Counted from the stretch's first letter, positions 18,238 through 29,416 are shown. The stretch is 64,000 bases of DNA from Alloyangia mangrovi (GCF_002300555.2 NZ_NTHN02000003.1:62001-126000); one strand, 5' to 3'. Numbers and translations: made by a program. Notes: generated by a model not told the origin, from the sequence alone.

Positions 18238-18743
18238 TAGACCGCATTCTCGCCGCGCTGGCCGGCCCCGGCAGCAGCGTGATCCGCGAGACCGCCGAAG
18301 TCTTCCGCGAGAACGCCGAGGCAGCCTCGGCGCGGGACACGGCGCTGCGCGCCGCCGCGCTTGACCAGTTTGCCCGCGAATTCGGCCGCACCGGGATCTC
18401 CCGCTTCGACCGGCTGGTCGACGCGCTCAATCGGTTGCCGCGCCCGGCCATGGCCTTCGGCACGCTGGGGCTTCTCGGCAGCGCCATGACCAGCCCCGAG
18501 TGGTTCGCCGCGCGGATGGCGGGGCTGGCGCTGGTGCCCGAACCGCTGTGGTGGCTGCTCGGCGCGGTGGTCAGCTTCTACTTCGGCGCCCGCCACCAGA
18601 CGAAGGGGCAGGCGTTCCAGCGCGAGATCGCGGCCAGCCTCGCGCGCGCCGCGCACCAGGTGCCCGAGCCGGCGGACCCGGCAATCCCAGAGGGGAACGC
18701 CGCCCTCGCCGAATGGCGCGCCCTCCGCTCCGGCGCCGCGTGA
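18228..18743 (+). CDS. Holin family protein (three-helix type)
   Basis: 171 residues. A charged helical N-terminus is followed by hydrophobic segments around PRPAMAFGTLGLLGSAMT (about 71-88) and ALVPEPLWWLLGAVVSFYFG (about 103-122), ending in an alanine/proline-rich tail. Holins of this group open the inner membrane to let the endolysin out. It overlaps the GH108 stop; ATG at 18228 or 18234 (ATGA) are both possible. Rhodobacter capsulatus has an endolysin-holin pair of this order that releases gene transfer agent particles and lies apart from the structural cluster. Confidence 0.8.
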   Translation: MGMIDRILAALAGPGSSVIRETAEVFRENAEAASARDTALRAAALDQFAREFGRTGISRFDRLVDALNRLPRPAMAFGTLGLLGSAMTSPEWFAARMAGLALVPEPLWWLLGAVVSFYFGARHQTKGQAFQREIAASLARAAHQVPEPADPAIPEGNAALAEWRALRSGAA

Positions 18744-18752
18744 GACCATTCA

Positions 18753-18808
18753 CCTAGGTGAAAATATCCCGAGGGGCAGCCGCCGGCGGCGGCGGGGGCG
18801 GAGCCCCT
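18753..18808 (+). repeat. Dispersed palindromic intergenic repeat, copy 2
   Basis: CCTAGGTGAAAATATCCC (18753-18770), a GGCGGC-rich stretch and the palindromic GGGGCGGAGCCCC (18795-18807). It starts ten bases after the holin stop, between convergent genes. Confidence 0.8.
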
Positions 18809-18818
18809 CTGCACCCCC

Positions 18819-18850
18819 AAAAAAAGACAAAGGGCGCCCCGCGGGCGCCC
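18819..18850 (-). terminator. Terminator of the DUF882 gene
   Basis: GGGCGCCC (18832-18839), a 3-base loop and GGGCGCCC (18843-18850). On the minus strand it is followed by a T-rich tract (complement of the A-run 18819-18831). It lies 30 bases past the DUF882 stop. Confidence 0.8.
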
Positions 18851-18879
18851 CTGTCACACAAAAGAACCGAAAGGCCAGG

Positions 18880-19449
18880 TCAGCTGCCCCAGCTGCGCAC
18901 CGGACCGCAATCCATATGCACGAAGTTCGAGCTGCTGTAGCGTCCGACGCCGCCCGCGTTGCACGATGCCGCGGCGCGCGCCATCTGGTTCACCGAGCGA
19001 GAGTTGAGCCGCAGGTCGGCTGCTTCGCCCTTGAGGTGACGCGAGTTCTTGGCAACCCCCGAGGACCGGGCCCGGAGCATCGCGTTGGTTTTCGGGCAGC
19101 GGTAGCCCGAGATCAGCATGTAGGGCTCGCTCACGTCCATGAGGTTGTGGGCTGCCGTCATGATGTCGATGGTGCGCGCGTCGATGTTTTTCACATCATT
19201 GGTGCGCCAGTCGCGCATGAAGTAGGAAATCTCCTTCAGCGCATCCGGGATGTATTCCCCTTCGATCCAGTAGATCATGTTGAGCGTCTCGCCGGTGCGG
19301 GCGGAATACATCCGCAGGCGGCGCACGTCGCCCGCGCCGCGCAGGAAACCTGCCGCGCTTGCGTAAGTGGGTGCTGCCGTGACGAGAGTTGCCGCGAACG
19401 CGCCAAGAAGGCCACGCCGCGAGATGCCGCTAGCTGTTTTGTCTGTCAT
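18880..19449 (-). CDS. DUF882 (YcbK/MepK-like) M15 peptidase family protein, Tat-exported
   Basis: 189 residues. The N-terminus has a twin-arginine-type signal (SRRGLLGAFAATLVTAAPTY). The M15-like zinc site is intact: SRHLKGEAADLR near residue 140 (HxxxxxxD) and NFVHMDCGPVRSW near the end supply the metal ligands. E. coli MepK cuts meso-DAP-meso-DAP cross-links made by L,D-transpeptidases. Here the gene is divergent from such a transpeptidase, so maker and cutter of 3-3 cross-links are paired. The exact bond cut is inferred from the family. Confidence 0.88.
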   Translation of the reverse strand: MTDKTASGISRRGLLGAFAATLVTAAPTYASAAGFLRGAGDVRRLRMYSARTGETLNMIYWIEGEYIPDALKEISYFMRDWRTNDVKNIDARTIDIMTAAHNLMDVSEPYMLISGYRCPKTNAMLRARSSGVAKNSRHLKGEAADLRLNSRSVNQMARAAASCNAGGVGRYSSSNFVHMDCGPVRSWGS

Positions 19450-19785
19450 GTGAAGCGCCTGTCCCGTTTAGTCGCTGTGCCTGTTTGTTCCGCCTCGTTG
19501 GGCGGACCTACCATCTTTCCCCCAGATGTGCGGCTTTTATGGCACAGGAAAATTTATCGATGAAGGATATTCTCCTACCCCTAGTGGGTTCCCCGGCGAA
19601 ATCGGCGAAATTTTGCGCACTGGCCGAGAAGCAGCGTTGCAGCCAGCGGGAACCTCAGTGCCGCCTGTGCATTGGCGTATCAGCTGCGGAAAACTCGCCG
19701 ATCACGCGAGATTGTGTGTGGACAAGCCCCACCGCCGCACCGGAAAATCGCCGATAGGCAAGAATGCAGAATATTACGGGTCGAC
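19450..19785. other. 336-bp divergent intergenic region, no gene seen
   Basis: Lies between the divergent DUF882 and L,D-transpeptidase genes and must hold both promoters. I see a small hairpin (TCCGCC 19489-19494 with GGCGGA 19501-19506) and an AT-rich tract around 19546-19575, but no convincing -35/-10 pair or operator, and no conserved ORF. Confidence 0.4.
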
Positions 19786-21465
19786 ATGGGTAAAATGCGG
19801 AATCTCCGGCGTGGAAGTGGTCTTGTGGGGCTTGTTCTGGCAGGGGCGCTGATCGCGCTTCCGGCAGGGCGTGTCGGCGCCCAGGAGCTGTCGCAAGGGC
19901 TCTCCCAGGAGGTGAACCAGGCGCAGGAGGTCATCCAGGGTCTTTCCATGACCGCCTACCGCCAGGCGGTGGCCGAGAATCTCTCGGGCAACGAGGGGCT
20001 CGCCGCCTTTTACCGGATGCGCGATTTTGCCCCGATATGGACCGGCCCGGACGAGACCGCGGCGTTGCGCCGGGCGGCGCTGATCGAGGCGCTCGGGACG
20101 GCCTCGGTGCACGGGTTGCCGACGCAGCGCTACGATCTCGACGGGCTGATCCGCAAGATGCGCCACGTCGAGGGGGAGCGCGCCCGCGGCGAACTCGAAG
20201 TCGAGATCAGCCGCACCTTCCTGCAATACGCCCGCGATCTGCAGAGCGGCATCCTCACCCCGCATGACGCCGACGCCGGCATCAAGCGCGAGGCGCCCCG
20301 GCGCGACCCGAAGATCCTGCTCGAGGTTCTGGCGGCGAGCGACCCGCACCAGGTTCTTCAGCACCTTGCGCCCGCGTCGGATGAATACGCCCGCCTGCTG
20401 CGCGCCAAACTGAAGCTTGAAAGAATTGTCGCCCGCGGCGGATGGGGACCGACCGTACGCGCTGCCAAGCTCGAGCGGGGCCAGCGTGGCGGCGACGTGA
20501 TTGCGCTGCGCGACCGGCTGATCGCCATGGGCTATCTCGCACCGACGCTCTCGGCCGAGTATGACGACACGCTGCGCAGCGCGGTGATGCGTTTCCAGGA
20601 GAGCCACGGTCTGGCGGTGGACGGCGTTGCCGGATCCGGCACGCTCAGCCAGCTCAACATTTCCGCCGAGGACCGGCTGAAGTCGGTTCTGGTCGCGATG
20701 GAGCGCGAGCGCTGGCTGAACCTGCCCGAGGGGCTCGGGAAGCGGCACATCATGGTCAACCTCACCGATTTCCACGCCGAGATCGTCGACGATGGCAAGG
20801 TCACCTTCGAGACCCGCTCGGTCGTCGGCTCGCCCGAGGATGACCGGCGCACGCCGGAATTCTCGGACCAGATGGAATTCATGGTGATCAACCCGACCTG
20901 GTACGTGCCGCGCTCGATCGTGGTGAACGAGTACCTGCCGCTCCTGCGCAGCAATCCGGGCGCCGCCGGCCATCTCGAGATCACCGACCGACAGGGACGG
21001 GTGGTGAACCGCGCCAACGGCTTTGCGCAATATACCGCGTCGAGCTTCCCCTTTGCCATGCGCCAGCCGCCGGGGCCGCGCAATGCGCTGGGGACGGTAA
21101 AATTCATGTTCCCGAACAAGTACAATATCTATCTGCACGACACGCCGTCGAAATCGCTCTTCGACCGCACCCAGCGCACCTTCTCGCACGGCTGCGTTCG
21201 CCTGAGCGACCCGCATGACTTTGCCTATGCGCTGCTGGCGCGGCAGAGCTCAGACCCGGTGGGGCTCTTCCAGTCCAAGCTCAACACCGGGCGCGAGACG
21301 CGGGTGAACCTCGACCAGCCGGTGCCTGTGCACCTGATCTACCGGACCGCCTTCACCACGGTGAAGGGCGAGATGGAGTATCGCGCCGATGTCTACGGCC
21401 GGGATGCGCGAATCTGGGACGCGCTGAGTGCCGCAGGGGTGGTGCTGGCGGGCGGGCCGAGTTAA
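19786..21465 (+). CDS. L,D-transpeptidase (YcbB/LdtD family)
   Basis: Periplasmic enzyme that forms 3-3 peptidoglycan cross-links or anchors proteins. About 559 residues: signal peptide (to about residue 33, RVGAQE), an N-terminal scaffold domain (about 50-200), a peptidoglycan-binding-1 domain at about 225-295 ([17 protein letters not shown] and [17 protein letters not shown]), and the YkuD domain with the catalytic signature [11 protein letters not shown] (Cys nucleophile). All features of the large LdtD form are present. The ATG at 19786 precedes the signal peptide; ATG 19795 is an alternative. Followed after 31 bases by an lpxD paralogue. Confidence 0.92.
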   Translation: MGKMRNLRRGSGLVGLVLAGALIALPAGRVGAQELSQGLSQEVNQAQEVIQGLSMTAYRQAVAENLSGNEGLAAFYRMRDFAPIWTGPDETAALRRAALIEALGTASVHGLPTQRYDLDGLIRKMRHVEGERARGELEVEISRTFLQYARDLQSGILTPHDADAGIKREAPRRDPKILLEVLAASDPHQVLQHLAPASDEYARLLRAKLKLERIVARGGWGPTVRAAKLERGQRGGDVIALRDRLIAMGYLAPTLSAEYDDTLRSAVMRFQESHGLAVDGVAGSGTLSQLNISAEDRLKSVLVAMERERWLNLPEGLGKRHIMVNLTDFHAEIVDDGKVTFETRSVVGSPEDDRRTPEFSDQMEFMVINPTWYVPRSIVVNEYLPLLRSNPGAAGHLEITDRQGRVVNRANGFAQYTASSFPFAMRQPPGPRNALGTVKFMFPNKYNIYLHDTPSKSLFDRTQRTFSHGCVRLSDPHDFAYALLARQSSDPVGLFQSKLNTGRETRVNLDQPVPVHLIYRTAFTTVKGEMEYRADVYGRDARIWDALSAAGVVLAGGPS

Positions 21466-21496
21466 ATCCTCGGGGGAGAGCATCCCGGAGGATCCC

Positions 21497-22609
21497 ATGT
21501 CCCTAGACAGCACCGTACACACCCACAGCATTGCCCAGATCGCCGCCGCGCTTGGTCTGCAGGCCGAGGGCGACGTCGAGATCCGCATCGCCTCGGTTGC
21601 CGAACCGGCGCAGGCCGGCGAGGATCAGTTGGCGCTGGCAATGAAACCCGAGTTCGCCGCGCAGATCGGCGAGGGCAGGGCCCGCGCCGCCATGCTCTGG
21701 GAGGGCGCCGACTGGCAAGCCATGGGGCTGCAGGCCGCGATCCTCGCACCGCGCCCGCGCCACGCGCTCTCGGGCCTGTCGGCCATGCTCGACCGCGGCA
21801 ACGGCTACGGTGAGGGCATCCACCCCACGGCCCTCGTGGATCCCAGCGCGGAGCTGGGCGAGGGTGTCTCGGTCGGCCCCTACGCGGTGATCGGCGCGCG
21901 GGTGAAGATCGGCGCGCGCTCGGTGATAGGGCCGCAGGTCTTCATCGGTGAAGATTCGACCCTCGGTGACGATGCGGTGATCCACTCCGGCGTGCGCATC
22001 GGCGCCCGGTGCACCATCGGCAAGCGCTTCTTTGGGCAGTTCAACTGCGCCATCGGCGGCGACGGCTTCAGCTACGTGACCCCCGAGGTCTCGGGCGTCG
22101 AGAAGGCCCGCGCCAGCCTCGGCGAGGAGGGCACCCAGAATGCGCAGCAATGGGCCCGCATCCACTCGCTCGGAGCGGTCACAATCGGCGATGACTGCGA
22201 GGTCGGCGCCAATGCCACCATCGACCGCGGCTCGGTGCGCGACACCCGGATCGGCAATGGCACCAAGATCGACAACCTCGTGATGATCGGCCACAACGTC
22301 GTGGTCGGGGACAACACGCTGATCTGCGGCTGCTGCGGCATCGCCGGCTCGACGAAGATCGGCAGCAACGTGGTTCTCGCCGGCCAGACGGGCGTGTCTG
22401 ACAATATCTTCATCGGCGACAACGTGATCACCGGCGGCGGCACCAAGGTGCTCTCGAACGTCCCCGCGGGCCGCGTCATGCTCGGTTACCCGGCGATGAA
22501 AATGGAAAGCCACGTCGAGACTTACAAGGGCTTGCGCAGATTGCCACGGCTCTTCAAAGAAGTCGCCGAGCTCAAGAAATCTGTTTCCAAGCTCATGGGG
22601 AATGAGTAA
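21497..22609 (+). CDS. lpxD: UDP-3-O-acylglucosamine N-acyltransferase (LpxD), apparent second copy
   Basis: 370 residues. The N-terminal uridine-binding domain ([19 protein letters not shown]) is followed by a left-handed beta-helix of hexapeptide repeats (about 105-330) and a C-terminal helix. The catalytic histidine region is [12 protein letters not shown]. LpxD adds a 3-hydroxyacyl chain from acyl-ACP to the lipid A precursor. The usual lpxD stands between bamA/skp and fabZ-lpxA; here neighbours are an L,D-transpeptidase, a dedicated ACP and a ketoacyl synthase. It is thus probably a paralogue with a specialised acyl donor. CGGAGG precedes the ATG. Confidence 0.85.
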   Translation: MSLDSTVHTHSIAQIAAALGLQAEGDVEIRIASVAEPAQAGEDQLALAMKPEFAAQIGEGRARAAMLWEGADWQAMGLQAAILAPRPRHALSGLSAMLDRGNGYGEGIHPTALVDPSAELGEGVSVGPYAVIGARVKIGARSVIGPQVFIGEDSTLGDDAVIHSGVRIGARCTIGKRFFGQFNCAIGGDGFSYVTPEVSGVEKARASLGEEGTQNAQQWARIHSLGAVTIGDDCEVGANATIDRGSVRDTRIGNGTKIDNLVMIGHNVVVGDNTLICGCCGIAGSTKIGSNVVLAGQTGVSDNIFIGDNVITGGGTKVLSNVPAGRVMLGYPAMKMESHVETYKGLRRLPRLFKEVAELKKSVSKLMGNE

Positions 22610-22654
22610 GCCGACGCTGACACTGACGCTGCGACGACAAGGGGAGCGCCGCAC

Positions 22655-22915
22655 ATGACTGTGAAAGACAAGGTCATCGAGATCATCGCCGAACAGGCCG
22701 TTCTCGAACCCTCGGACGTGACGATGGACAGCACGCTCGAGGACCTGGGGATCGACAGCCTTGGCCTCGTCGAGAGCATCTTCGCCATCGAGGAAGCCTT
22801 CGATATCTCAGTTCCGTTCAATGCCAACGAGCCGGAACAGAGCGATTTCGACATCTCCTCGGTGTCGACCATCGTCGCCGGGATCGAGAAGCTGGTGGCC
22901 GAGCAGACCGCGTGA
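22655..22915 (+). CDS. Acyl carrier protein (specialised paralogue)
   Basis: 86-residue acidic helical protein. The phosphopantetheine attachment serine is S35 in EDLGIDSLGLVES, and FAIEEAFDISVPF is the usual helix-3 region. It differs from housekeeping AcpP in sequence and context: it sits between lpxD and a ketoacyl-ACP synthase and overlaps the latter (GTGA), the pattern of dedicated systems such as rhizobial AcpXL. The acyl group carried is unknown. Confidence 0.9.
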   Translation: MTVKDKVIEIIAEQAVLEPSDVTMDSTLEDLGIDSLGLVESIFAIEEAFDISVPFNANEPEQSDFDISSVSTIVAGIEKLVAEQTA

Positions 22916-24120
22916 AACGGGTCGTCATTACGGGCGCAGGCACGATCAACGCGCTGGGGCGCGGCGTGCCTGCGACATTCGAGGCCATGCGCGAAGGGCG
23001 CTGTGGCATCGGGGAACTGGAATTCCGGGACGTCGAGCGCCTGGCCATCCGCATCGGCGGGCAGGTCAAGGGCTACGAGCCGGAAGAGACCTTCAACCGC
23101 CAGCAACTCGCGCTCTACGACCGCTTCACGCAATTCGCGTTGATCGCGGCACGCGAGGCCATCGCGCAGGCCGGGCTGGAGTTCCACGGCGATCTGGCCG
23201 ACCGCTCCGGCGTGGTCCTGGGGACCTCGGGCGGCGGGCTCACCACGCAGGACGAGAATTACCGCTCGGTCTACGAAGAGGGCAAGAACCGCGTTCACCC
23301 CTTCGTCGTGCCGAAGCTGATGAACAATGCCGCCGCCAGCCATGTCAGCATGGAGTTCAACCTGCGGGGCCCGACCTTCACCGTCGCCACCGCCTGCGCC
23401 AGTTCCAACCACGCCATGGGGCTCGCCTTCCAGATGGTCCGCTCGGGCGCCTGCCCGGCGATGATCACCGGCGGTTCGGAATCGATGCTCTGCTTCGGCG
23501 GTGTGAAGGCCTGGGAAGGGCTGCGGGTCATGTCCAAGGACGCCTGCCGGCCGTTCTCGGCCAACCGCAACGGCATGGTGCAGGGCGAGGGCGCGGGGGT
23601 CTACGTCTTCGAGGAGTATGAGCACGCCCGGGCACGCGGCGCCGACATCCTTGCCGAGGTGGTTGGTTTTGCCATGACCTCGGATGCCGCTGATATCGTC
23701 ATGCCCAGCAAGCAGGGCGCGGCGCGGGCGATTTCGGGCGCGCTGCGCGACGGGGGCATCGACCGCGACGAGGTGGGCTACATCAACGCCCATGGCACCG
23801 GCACCGCCGCCAACGACAAGACCGAATGCGCCGCCGTGGCCGATGCCATGGGGCCGCAGGCCGACCGGCTGATGATCTCCTCGACCAAGTCCATGCACGG
23901 CCATTGCATCGGCGGTACCGGCGCGGTCGAGCTTCTGGCCTGCATCATGGCGCTCCGCGACGGGGTGATCGCCCCGACCATCAACCACGAGGAATTCGAC
24001 GCGGAATGCGCGCTCGACGTGGTGCCCAACGAGGCGCGCGAGGCGGATGTGTCGGTGGTGCTGTCGAATGCCTTCGCCTTCGGCGGGCTGAACGCGGTGC
24101 TGGCGCTGCGCAAGGTATAG
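22912..24120 (+). CDS. Beta-ketoacyl-ACP synthase (FabF-like)
   Basis: Condensing enzyme of 402 residues with an intact Cys-His-His triad: TACASSNHAMG (Cys162), NAHGTGTAANDKTE and KSMHGHCIGGTGA. It elongates ACP-bound acyl chains with malonyl-ACP. The GTG start at 22912 overlaps the ACP stop, implying a working pair. Together with the LpxD paralogue this suggests that a special acyl chain is built and moved to a glucosamine-containing envelope acceptor. Not adjacent to fabD/fabG, so unlikely to be the housekeeping FabF. Confidence 0.9.
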   Translation: MKRVVITGAGTINALGRGVPATFEAMREGRCGIGELEFRDVERLAIRIGGQVKGYEPEETFNRQQLALYDRFTQFALIAAREAIAQAGLEFHGDLADRSGVVLGTSGGGLTTQDENYRSVYEEGKNRVHPFVVPKLMNNAAASHVSMEFNLRGPTFTVATACASSNHAMGLAFQMVRSGACPAMITGGSESMLCFGGVKAWEGLRVMSKDACRPFSANRNGMVQGEGAGVYVFEEYEHARARGADILAEVVGFAMTSDAADIVMPSKQGAARAISGALRDGGIDRDEVGYINAHGTGTAANDKTECAAVADAMGPQADRLMISSTKSMHGHCIGGTGAVELLACIMALRDGVIAPTINHEEFDAECALDVVPNEAREADVSVVLSNAFAFGGLNAVLALRKV

Positions 24121-24150
24121 CGGCGCTGTGCGAAGCCACGGATGGACATG

Positions 24151-24179
24151 CAAAAAGGGCGGCCGAATCGGCCGCCCTT
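24151..24179. terminator. Terminator shared by the ketoacyl synthase and gap genes
   Basis: AAGGGCGGCC (24155-24164), 5-base loop and exact complement (24170-24179). The minus strand has TTTTT after the stem, so it mainly serves gap; the plus side is weaker. Confidence 0.8.
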
Positions 24180-24218
24180 CGCTATTTCGGCTGACCCCGA
24201 AAGATCAGTGCCTCGGGA

Positions 24219-25220
24219 TCAGTGCAGGGTGCGCCCCAGGACCGCGGCGACATCCGCCATGCGGGCCGAGAAGCCCCACTCGTTGTCGTACCAGGCCAGC
24301 ACGCGCACGGTGCGGCCGATGACCTTGGTCTGGTCCGGCGCGAAGATCGAGCTGTGCGTGGTGTGGTTGAAATCGATCGAGACCTTGGGCTCGGGATCAT
24401 AGGCCAGAACCGAGCCCATGCGGCCGGCAGCGGCCTCGCGGATGATCTCGTTGACGTCGGCGACGGTCACGTCCTTGCCGGCCTGGAAGGTCAGGTCCAC
24501 GGCGGAAACGTTCGGCGTCGGCACGCGGATCGACGAGCCGTCGAGCTTGCCCTTGAGGTTCGGCAGCACCTCGCCGAGCGCCTTGGCGGCGCCGGTGGAG
24601 GTGGGGATCATCGCCATGGCGGCGGCGCGGGCGCGGTAGAGGTCCTTGTGGCGGCGGTCCAGCGTCGGCTGGTCGCCGGTGTAGGAGTGGATCGTGGTCA
24701 TGATCCCGCTCTCGATGCCGATCGCCTCGTCGAGCACCTTGGCCAGCGGCGCGAGCGCATTGGTGGTGCACGAGCCATTGGAGATCATCGTGTGACCCTT
24801 CTCCAGGTCGCGGTGGTTCACGCCGTAGACGACGGTCTTCTGCACGTTCTTGGCCGGGGCCGAGATCAGCACCGACTTCGCACCCTGGTGGATGTGCTGC
24901 ACGGCCTTCTCGCCGTCGTTGAAGTTGCCGGTGCACTCCAGCACGACGTCGCAGCCGGTCCAGTCCAGTTCCTTCATGTCGTAGGTCGACATGACCTCCA
25001 TCGGGCCGCGGCCGATGTCCATGGTGGTGCCATTGACCCGCACCTCGCCGCCGAAGCGGCCGTGCACGCTGTCGTAGCGCAGCAGGTGGGCGGCGGTGTC
25101 GAGCGGGCCGGTGGCGTTGATCTTCACCACCTGCACGTCGTTGCGCGCGCTCTCGGCGATATGGGCGAGGGTGCAGCGGCCAATGCGGCCGAATCCATTG
25201 ATGCCGACGGTCACGGTCAT
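24219..25220 (-). CDS. gap: Glyceraldehyde-3-phosphate dehydrogenase, type I
   Basis: Oxidative phosphorylation of glyceraldehyde-3-phosphate in glycolysis/gluconeogenesis. 333 residues. N-terminal GINGFGRIGR, catalytic Cys151 in SNGSCTTNALAP, and the C-terminal WYDNEWGFSARM. Residues 33-38 read KINATG, so the aspartate that fixes NAD+ specificity in classical GapA (NDL) is replaced by alanine; dual or NADP use is possible. Stands alone, with CceR-like half-sites upstream. Confidence 0.95.
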   Translation of the reverse strand: MTVTVGINGFGRIGRCTLAHIAESARNDVQVVKINATGPLDTAAHLLRYDSVHGRFGGEVRVNGTTMDIGRGPMEVMSTYDMKELDWTGCDVVLECTGNFNDGEKAVQHIHQGAKSVLISAPAKNVQKTVVYGVNHRDLEKGHTMISNGSCTTNALAPLAKVLDEAIGIESGIMTTIHSYTGDQPTLDRRHKDLYRARAAAMAMIPTSTGAAKALGEVLPNLKGKLDGSSIRVPTPNVSAVDLTFQAGKDVTVADVNEIIREAAAGRMGSVLAYDPEPKVSIDFNHTTHSSIFAPDQTKVIGRTVRVLAWYDNEWGFSARMADVAAVLGRTLH

Positions 25221-25324
25221 GGAGCGGTCTCCTGGTCAGGATAGGGGAGGAAGAAGGATAACTTTCTTACTCGTATACAGAGGTGTGCCGCCGCAGCAAC
25301 GCGAAAAGTGAAGGAATTGCAGTA

Positions 25325-25357
25325 TGTTAGCGATAAACCGCGCTGCGGGCGCTAACA
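25325..25357. promoter_or_regulatory. CceR-like site and inverted half-site upstream of gap
   Basis: TGTTAGCGATAAAC (25325-25338) matches 10 of 12 informative positions of TGTTANCGNTAACA. A second half-site CGCTAACA lies at 25350-25357, exactly inverted to the first TGTTAGCG. The group is about 110 bases before the gap start and also upstream of the divergent DUF808 gene. Confidence 0.6.
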
Positions 25358-25465
25358 TGGCGTGCTGATAGCGCATAAGCTTGGGCAGTGCCGTGACGGC
25401 AGGTTCGCGCCTTGCACAATGGCCGCGCCGAATTACCTTGGGTCGCAAACAGCACGGAGCAGAAC

Positions 25466-26431
25466 ATGAGCGGACTTCTCGCGCTTCTCGACGACGTGGC
25501 GGGAATCGCCAAGATCGCGGCCGCCTCGGTCGATGACATCTCGGCCAGCGCCGCCAAGGCCGGCTCCAAGGCCGCGGGCGTGGTGATCGACGACGCGGCG
25601 GTGACGCCGAAATACGTGGACGGCTTCGAGGCCAAGCGCGAGCTGCCGATCATCTGGCGCATCGCCCGTGGCTCGGTGTTCAACAAGATCGTCATCCTTC
25701 TGCCTCTGGCCATGCTGCTGTCGAGCTTCGCGCCGTGGATGATCCCGCCGCTGCTGATCGCCGGCGGCTCGTTCCTCTGCTTCGAGGGCGCGGAAAAGGT
25801 GCTGCACGTTCTGCGTCCCGGCGCGCATGGCGAGGCGAAGAAGACCGCCGAAGGCGCCAATGCCGCGCATCTCGAGGAGCAGAAGGTCAAAGGCGCCATC
25901 AAGACCGACTTCATCCTCTCCGCCGAGATCATGACCATCGCGCTCTCGGCCATCGACGCACCGGAGCTCTGGGTGCGCGCCGCCGCGCTCGGCATCGTCG
26001 CCCTGGCCATCACCGCGGGCATCTACGGCACGGTGGCGCTCATCGTGAAGATGGATGACATCGGCCTCTGGATGGCCCGCGTCGGGCGCTTCGGGGTGAC
26101 CCGGTCGATCGGCCGCGGCATCGTCAAGGGGATGCCCTGGGTGATGAAGATCCTCGGCACCGTCGGCACCGTGGCGATGCTCTGGGTGGGCGGGTCGATC
26201 ATCGTGCATTCGCTGGCGCAAATGGGATGGCACCTGCCCGAGGAGACCATCCACCACTGGGCCGAAGCCGCCACCCACGGGCTCTCCGAGGAGCTGCGCC
26301 CCGCCGGACTCTGGACCGTGACCGCGGTGATCGACGGCGTGCTCGGGGTGCTCTGGGGCATGATCCTCGTGCCCATCGTCACGAAAATCTTCTTCCCGCT
26401 CTTCGGCATCCAGCGCAAGGAAGCGCACTGA
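25466..26431 (+). CDS. DUF808 family membrane protein (YedI-like)
   Basis: 321-residue inner-membrane protein. The family hallmark N-terminus MSGLLALLDDVAGIAKIAAA with SVDDISASAAKAGSKAAGVV is intact, then five to six hydrophobic helices separated by a loop at about 125-145. Function unknown. ATG chosen at 25466 with GGAGCAGAAC upstream. Divergent from gap; the 245-bp intergenic region holds the CceR-like sites. Confidence 0.9.
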   Translation: MSGLLALLDDVAGIAKIAAASVDDISASAAKAGSKAAGVVIDDAAVTPKYVDGFEAKRELPIIWRIARGSVFNKIVILLPLAMLLSSFAPWMIPPLLIAGGSFLCFEGAEKVLHVLRPGAHGEAKKTAEGANAAHLEEQKVKGAIKTDFILSAEIMTIALSAIDAPELWVRAAALGIVALAITAGIYGTVALIVKMDDIGLWMARVGRFGVTRSIGRGIVKGMPWVMKILGTVGTVAMLWVGGSIIVHSLAQMGWHLPEETIHHWAEAATHGLSEELRPAGLWTVTAVIDGVLGVLWGMILVPIVTKIFFPLFGIQRKEAH

Positions 26432-26465
26432 CCCGATCAGTTGCATAACCGGCCGACCATGTGAA

Positions 26466-26491
26466 AAGGGCGCCCCGCAAGAGGCGCCCTT
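26466..26491. terminator. Bidirectional terminator between DUF808 and tkt
   Basis: AAGGGCGCC (26466-26474), 8-base loop, GGCGCCCTT (26483-26491). The plus side continues into a pyrimidine-rich tract, and the minus side has TTTTCAC. On the tkt side it is preceded by the A/G motif at 26497-26514. Confidence 0.75.
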
Positions 26492-26496
26492 CGTCA

Positions 26497-26554
26497 TTCT
26501 TCTCTTTCCAATTATGCCGGGGGTGAGCCCGAAGGGCGAGGGGGCAGCGCCCCC
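26497..26554 (-). repeat. Dispersed palindromic intergenic repeat, copy 3
   Basis: On the minus strand: palindrome GGGGGCGCTGCCCCC (26540-26554), then a GC-rich link and TAATTGGAAAGAGAAGAA (26497-26514). It lacks a clear CTAGGTCC end but shares the A/G module with copies 4 and 5. It lies between the tkt stop and its terminator. Confidence 0.65.
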
Positions 26555-26569
26555 TTGCCGGCGCTCGGG

Positions 26570-28588
<2,019 letters not shown>

Positions 28589-28906
28589 GGGGCTTTGTCC
28601 TCTTGCCGGAAGCCTGTCAGCGGGCTCAATAGCAGTGCTACGGATAAGTTCAAGCGCAGTGGCAGGAACTTGTCATGCGCAGGATGAAGCACGCGCCCTA
28701 AGGCCTTGGAACATATGGCGCGCATTTTCCCGGCCCTCTTGTTATCCTTTTTCGCGACGCGGGCGCATTGATTCGCCTTCCCGGACTCTTTGGTATAGGT
28801 CGGCGGGACCCGGATGCGGGCCGCCACGGGCCCTGCTGCAAGGACCCTCCGAAGGACAAGCGGAAAAGATGATGCTCGGAAAGAGGCAAGGAACAAGGGA
28901 CGCAGG
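28589..28906. other. 318-bp divergent intergenic region, no gene seen
   Basis: Between tkt and the coiled-coil/zapA pair. A possible promoter for the rightward pair is TTGATT (28768-28773) with TATAGG (28794-28799), but the 20-base spacer is too long to be convincing. The last 50 bases are purine-rich. No conserved ORF, hairpin with T-run or CceR-like site was found. Confidence 0.35.
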
Positions 28907-29416
28907 ATGAGCCAGATCGACGAGTTGCACTCCAGGATCACGCGCGCGCTCGACCGCATCTCGACAGGAGTCGAGGCGCTGGGGCCGGCACAGCCGGGCG
29001 CGCAGGGCGTCGCGGAGAGCGAGATCGCCACGGCGCTGGAAGAGGAGCGCATGGCCAATGCCCAGCTCGAGGAGCGGGTGCGGCAATTGCACGCGCAGCT
29101 GGAAAACGCGCCGGAAAGCGCTGCCGCGCCCGAGGCGCTTGCCGCGCAGCTGGCCGAGCAGCAGGAGGCCCTCGCGGCGCTTGACGGCGAGCTCCAGCGG
29201 CTGCGCCAGGCCAATGACATGCTGATGCGCTCGCAGGCCGAGATGCGCGCCGCGCTCGAGGCCGGGATCGGCGAGCCGCATCTGGTCAACCAGGCCATGC
29301 TGGCCGAACTCGACTCGTTGCGCGCCGCGCGCGGCGTCGAGGAAGCCGAGGCACGGGCGCTGCTGGCGGGGCTGACCCCGGTGCTGGCCGCCGCGACCAA
29401 CCCGGAGGAGCTGTGA
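28907..29416 (+). CDS. Coiled-coil protein encoded before zapA
   Basis: 169 residues, strongly acidic and glutamine/alanine-rich with a long predicted coiled coil (about 35-115, e.g. EEERMANAQLEERVRQLHAQ). No catalytic motif. The stop overlaps the zapA start (TGATG at 29414-29418), so it probably works with ZapA at the division ring, for example as a partner or spacer. I do not recognise a characterised family. ATG chosen at 28907; a longer frame from 28814 is Arg-rich and unlikely. Confidence 0.75.
   Translation: MSQIDELHSRITRALDRISTGVEALGPAQPGAQGVAESEIATALEEERMANAQLEERVRQLHAQLENAPESAAAPEALAAQLAEQQEALAALDGELQRLRQANDMLMRSQAEMRAALEAGIGEPHLVNQAMLAELDSLRAARGVEEAEARALLAGLTPVLAAATNPEEL

Noticed and set aside
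17617-18743. Prophage remnant
   Set aside because: No capsid, tail, integrase or attachment repeats nearby.
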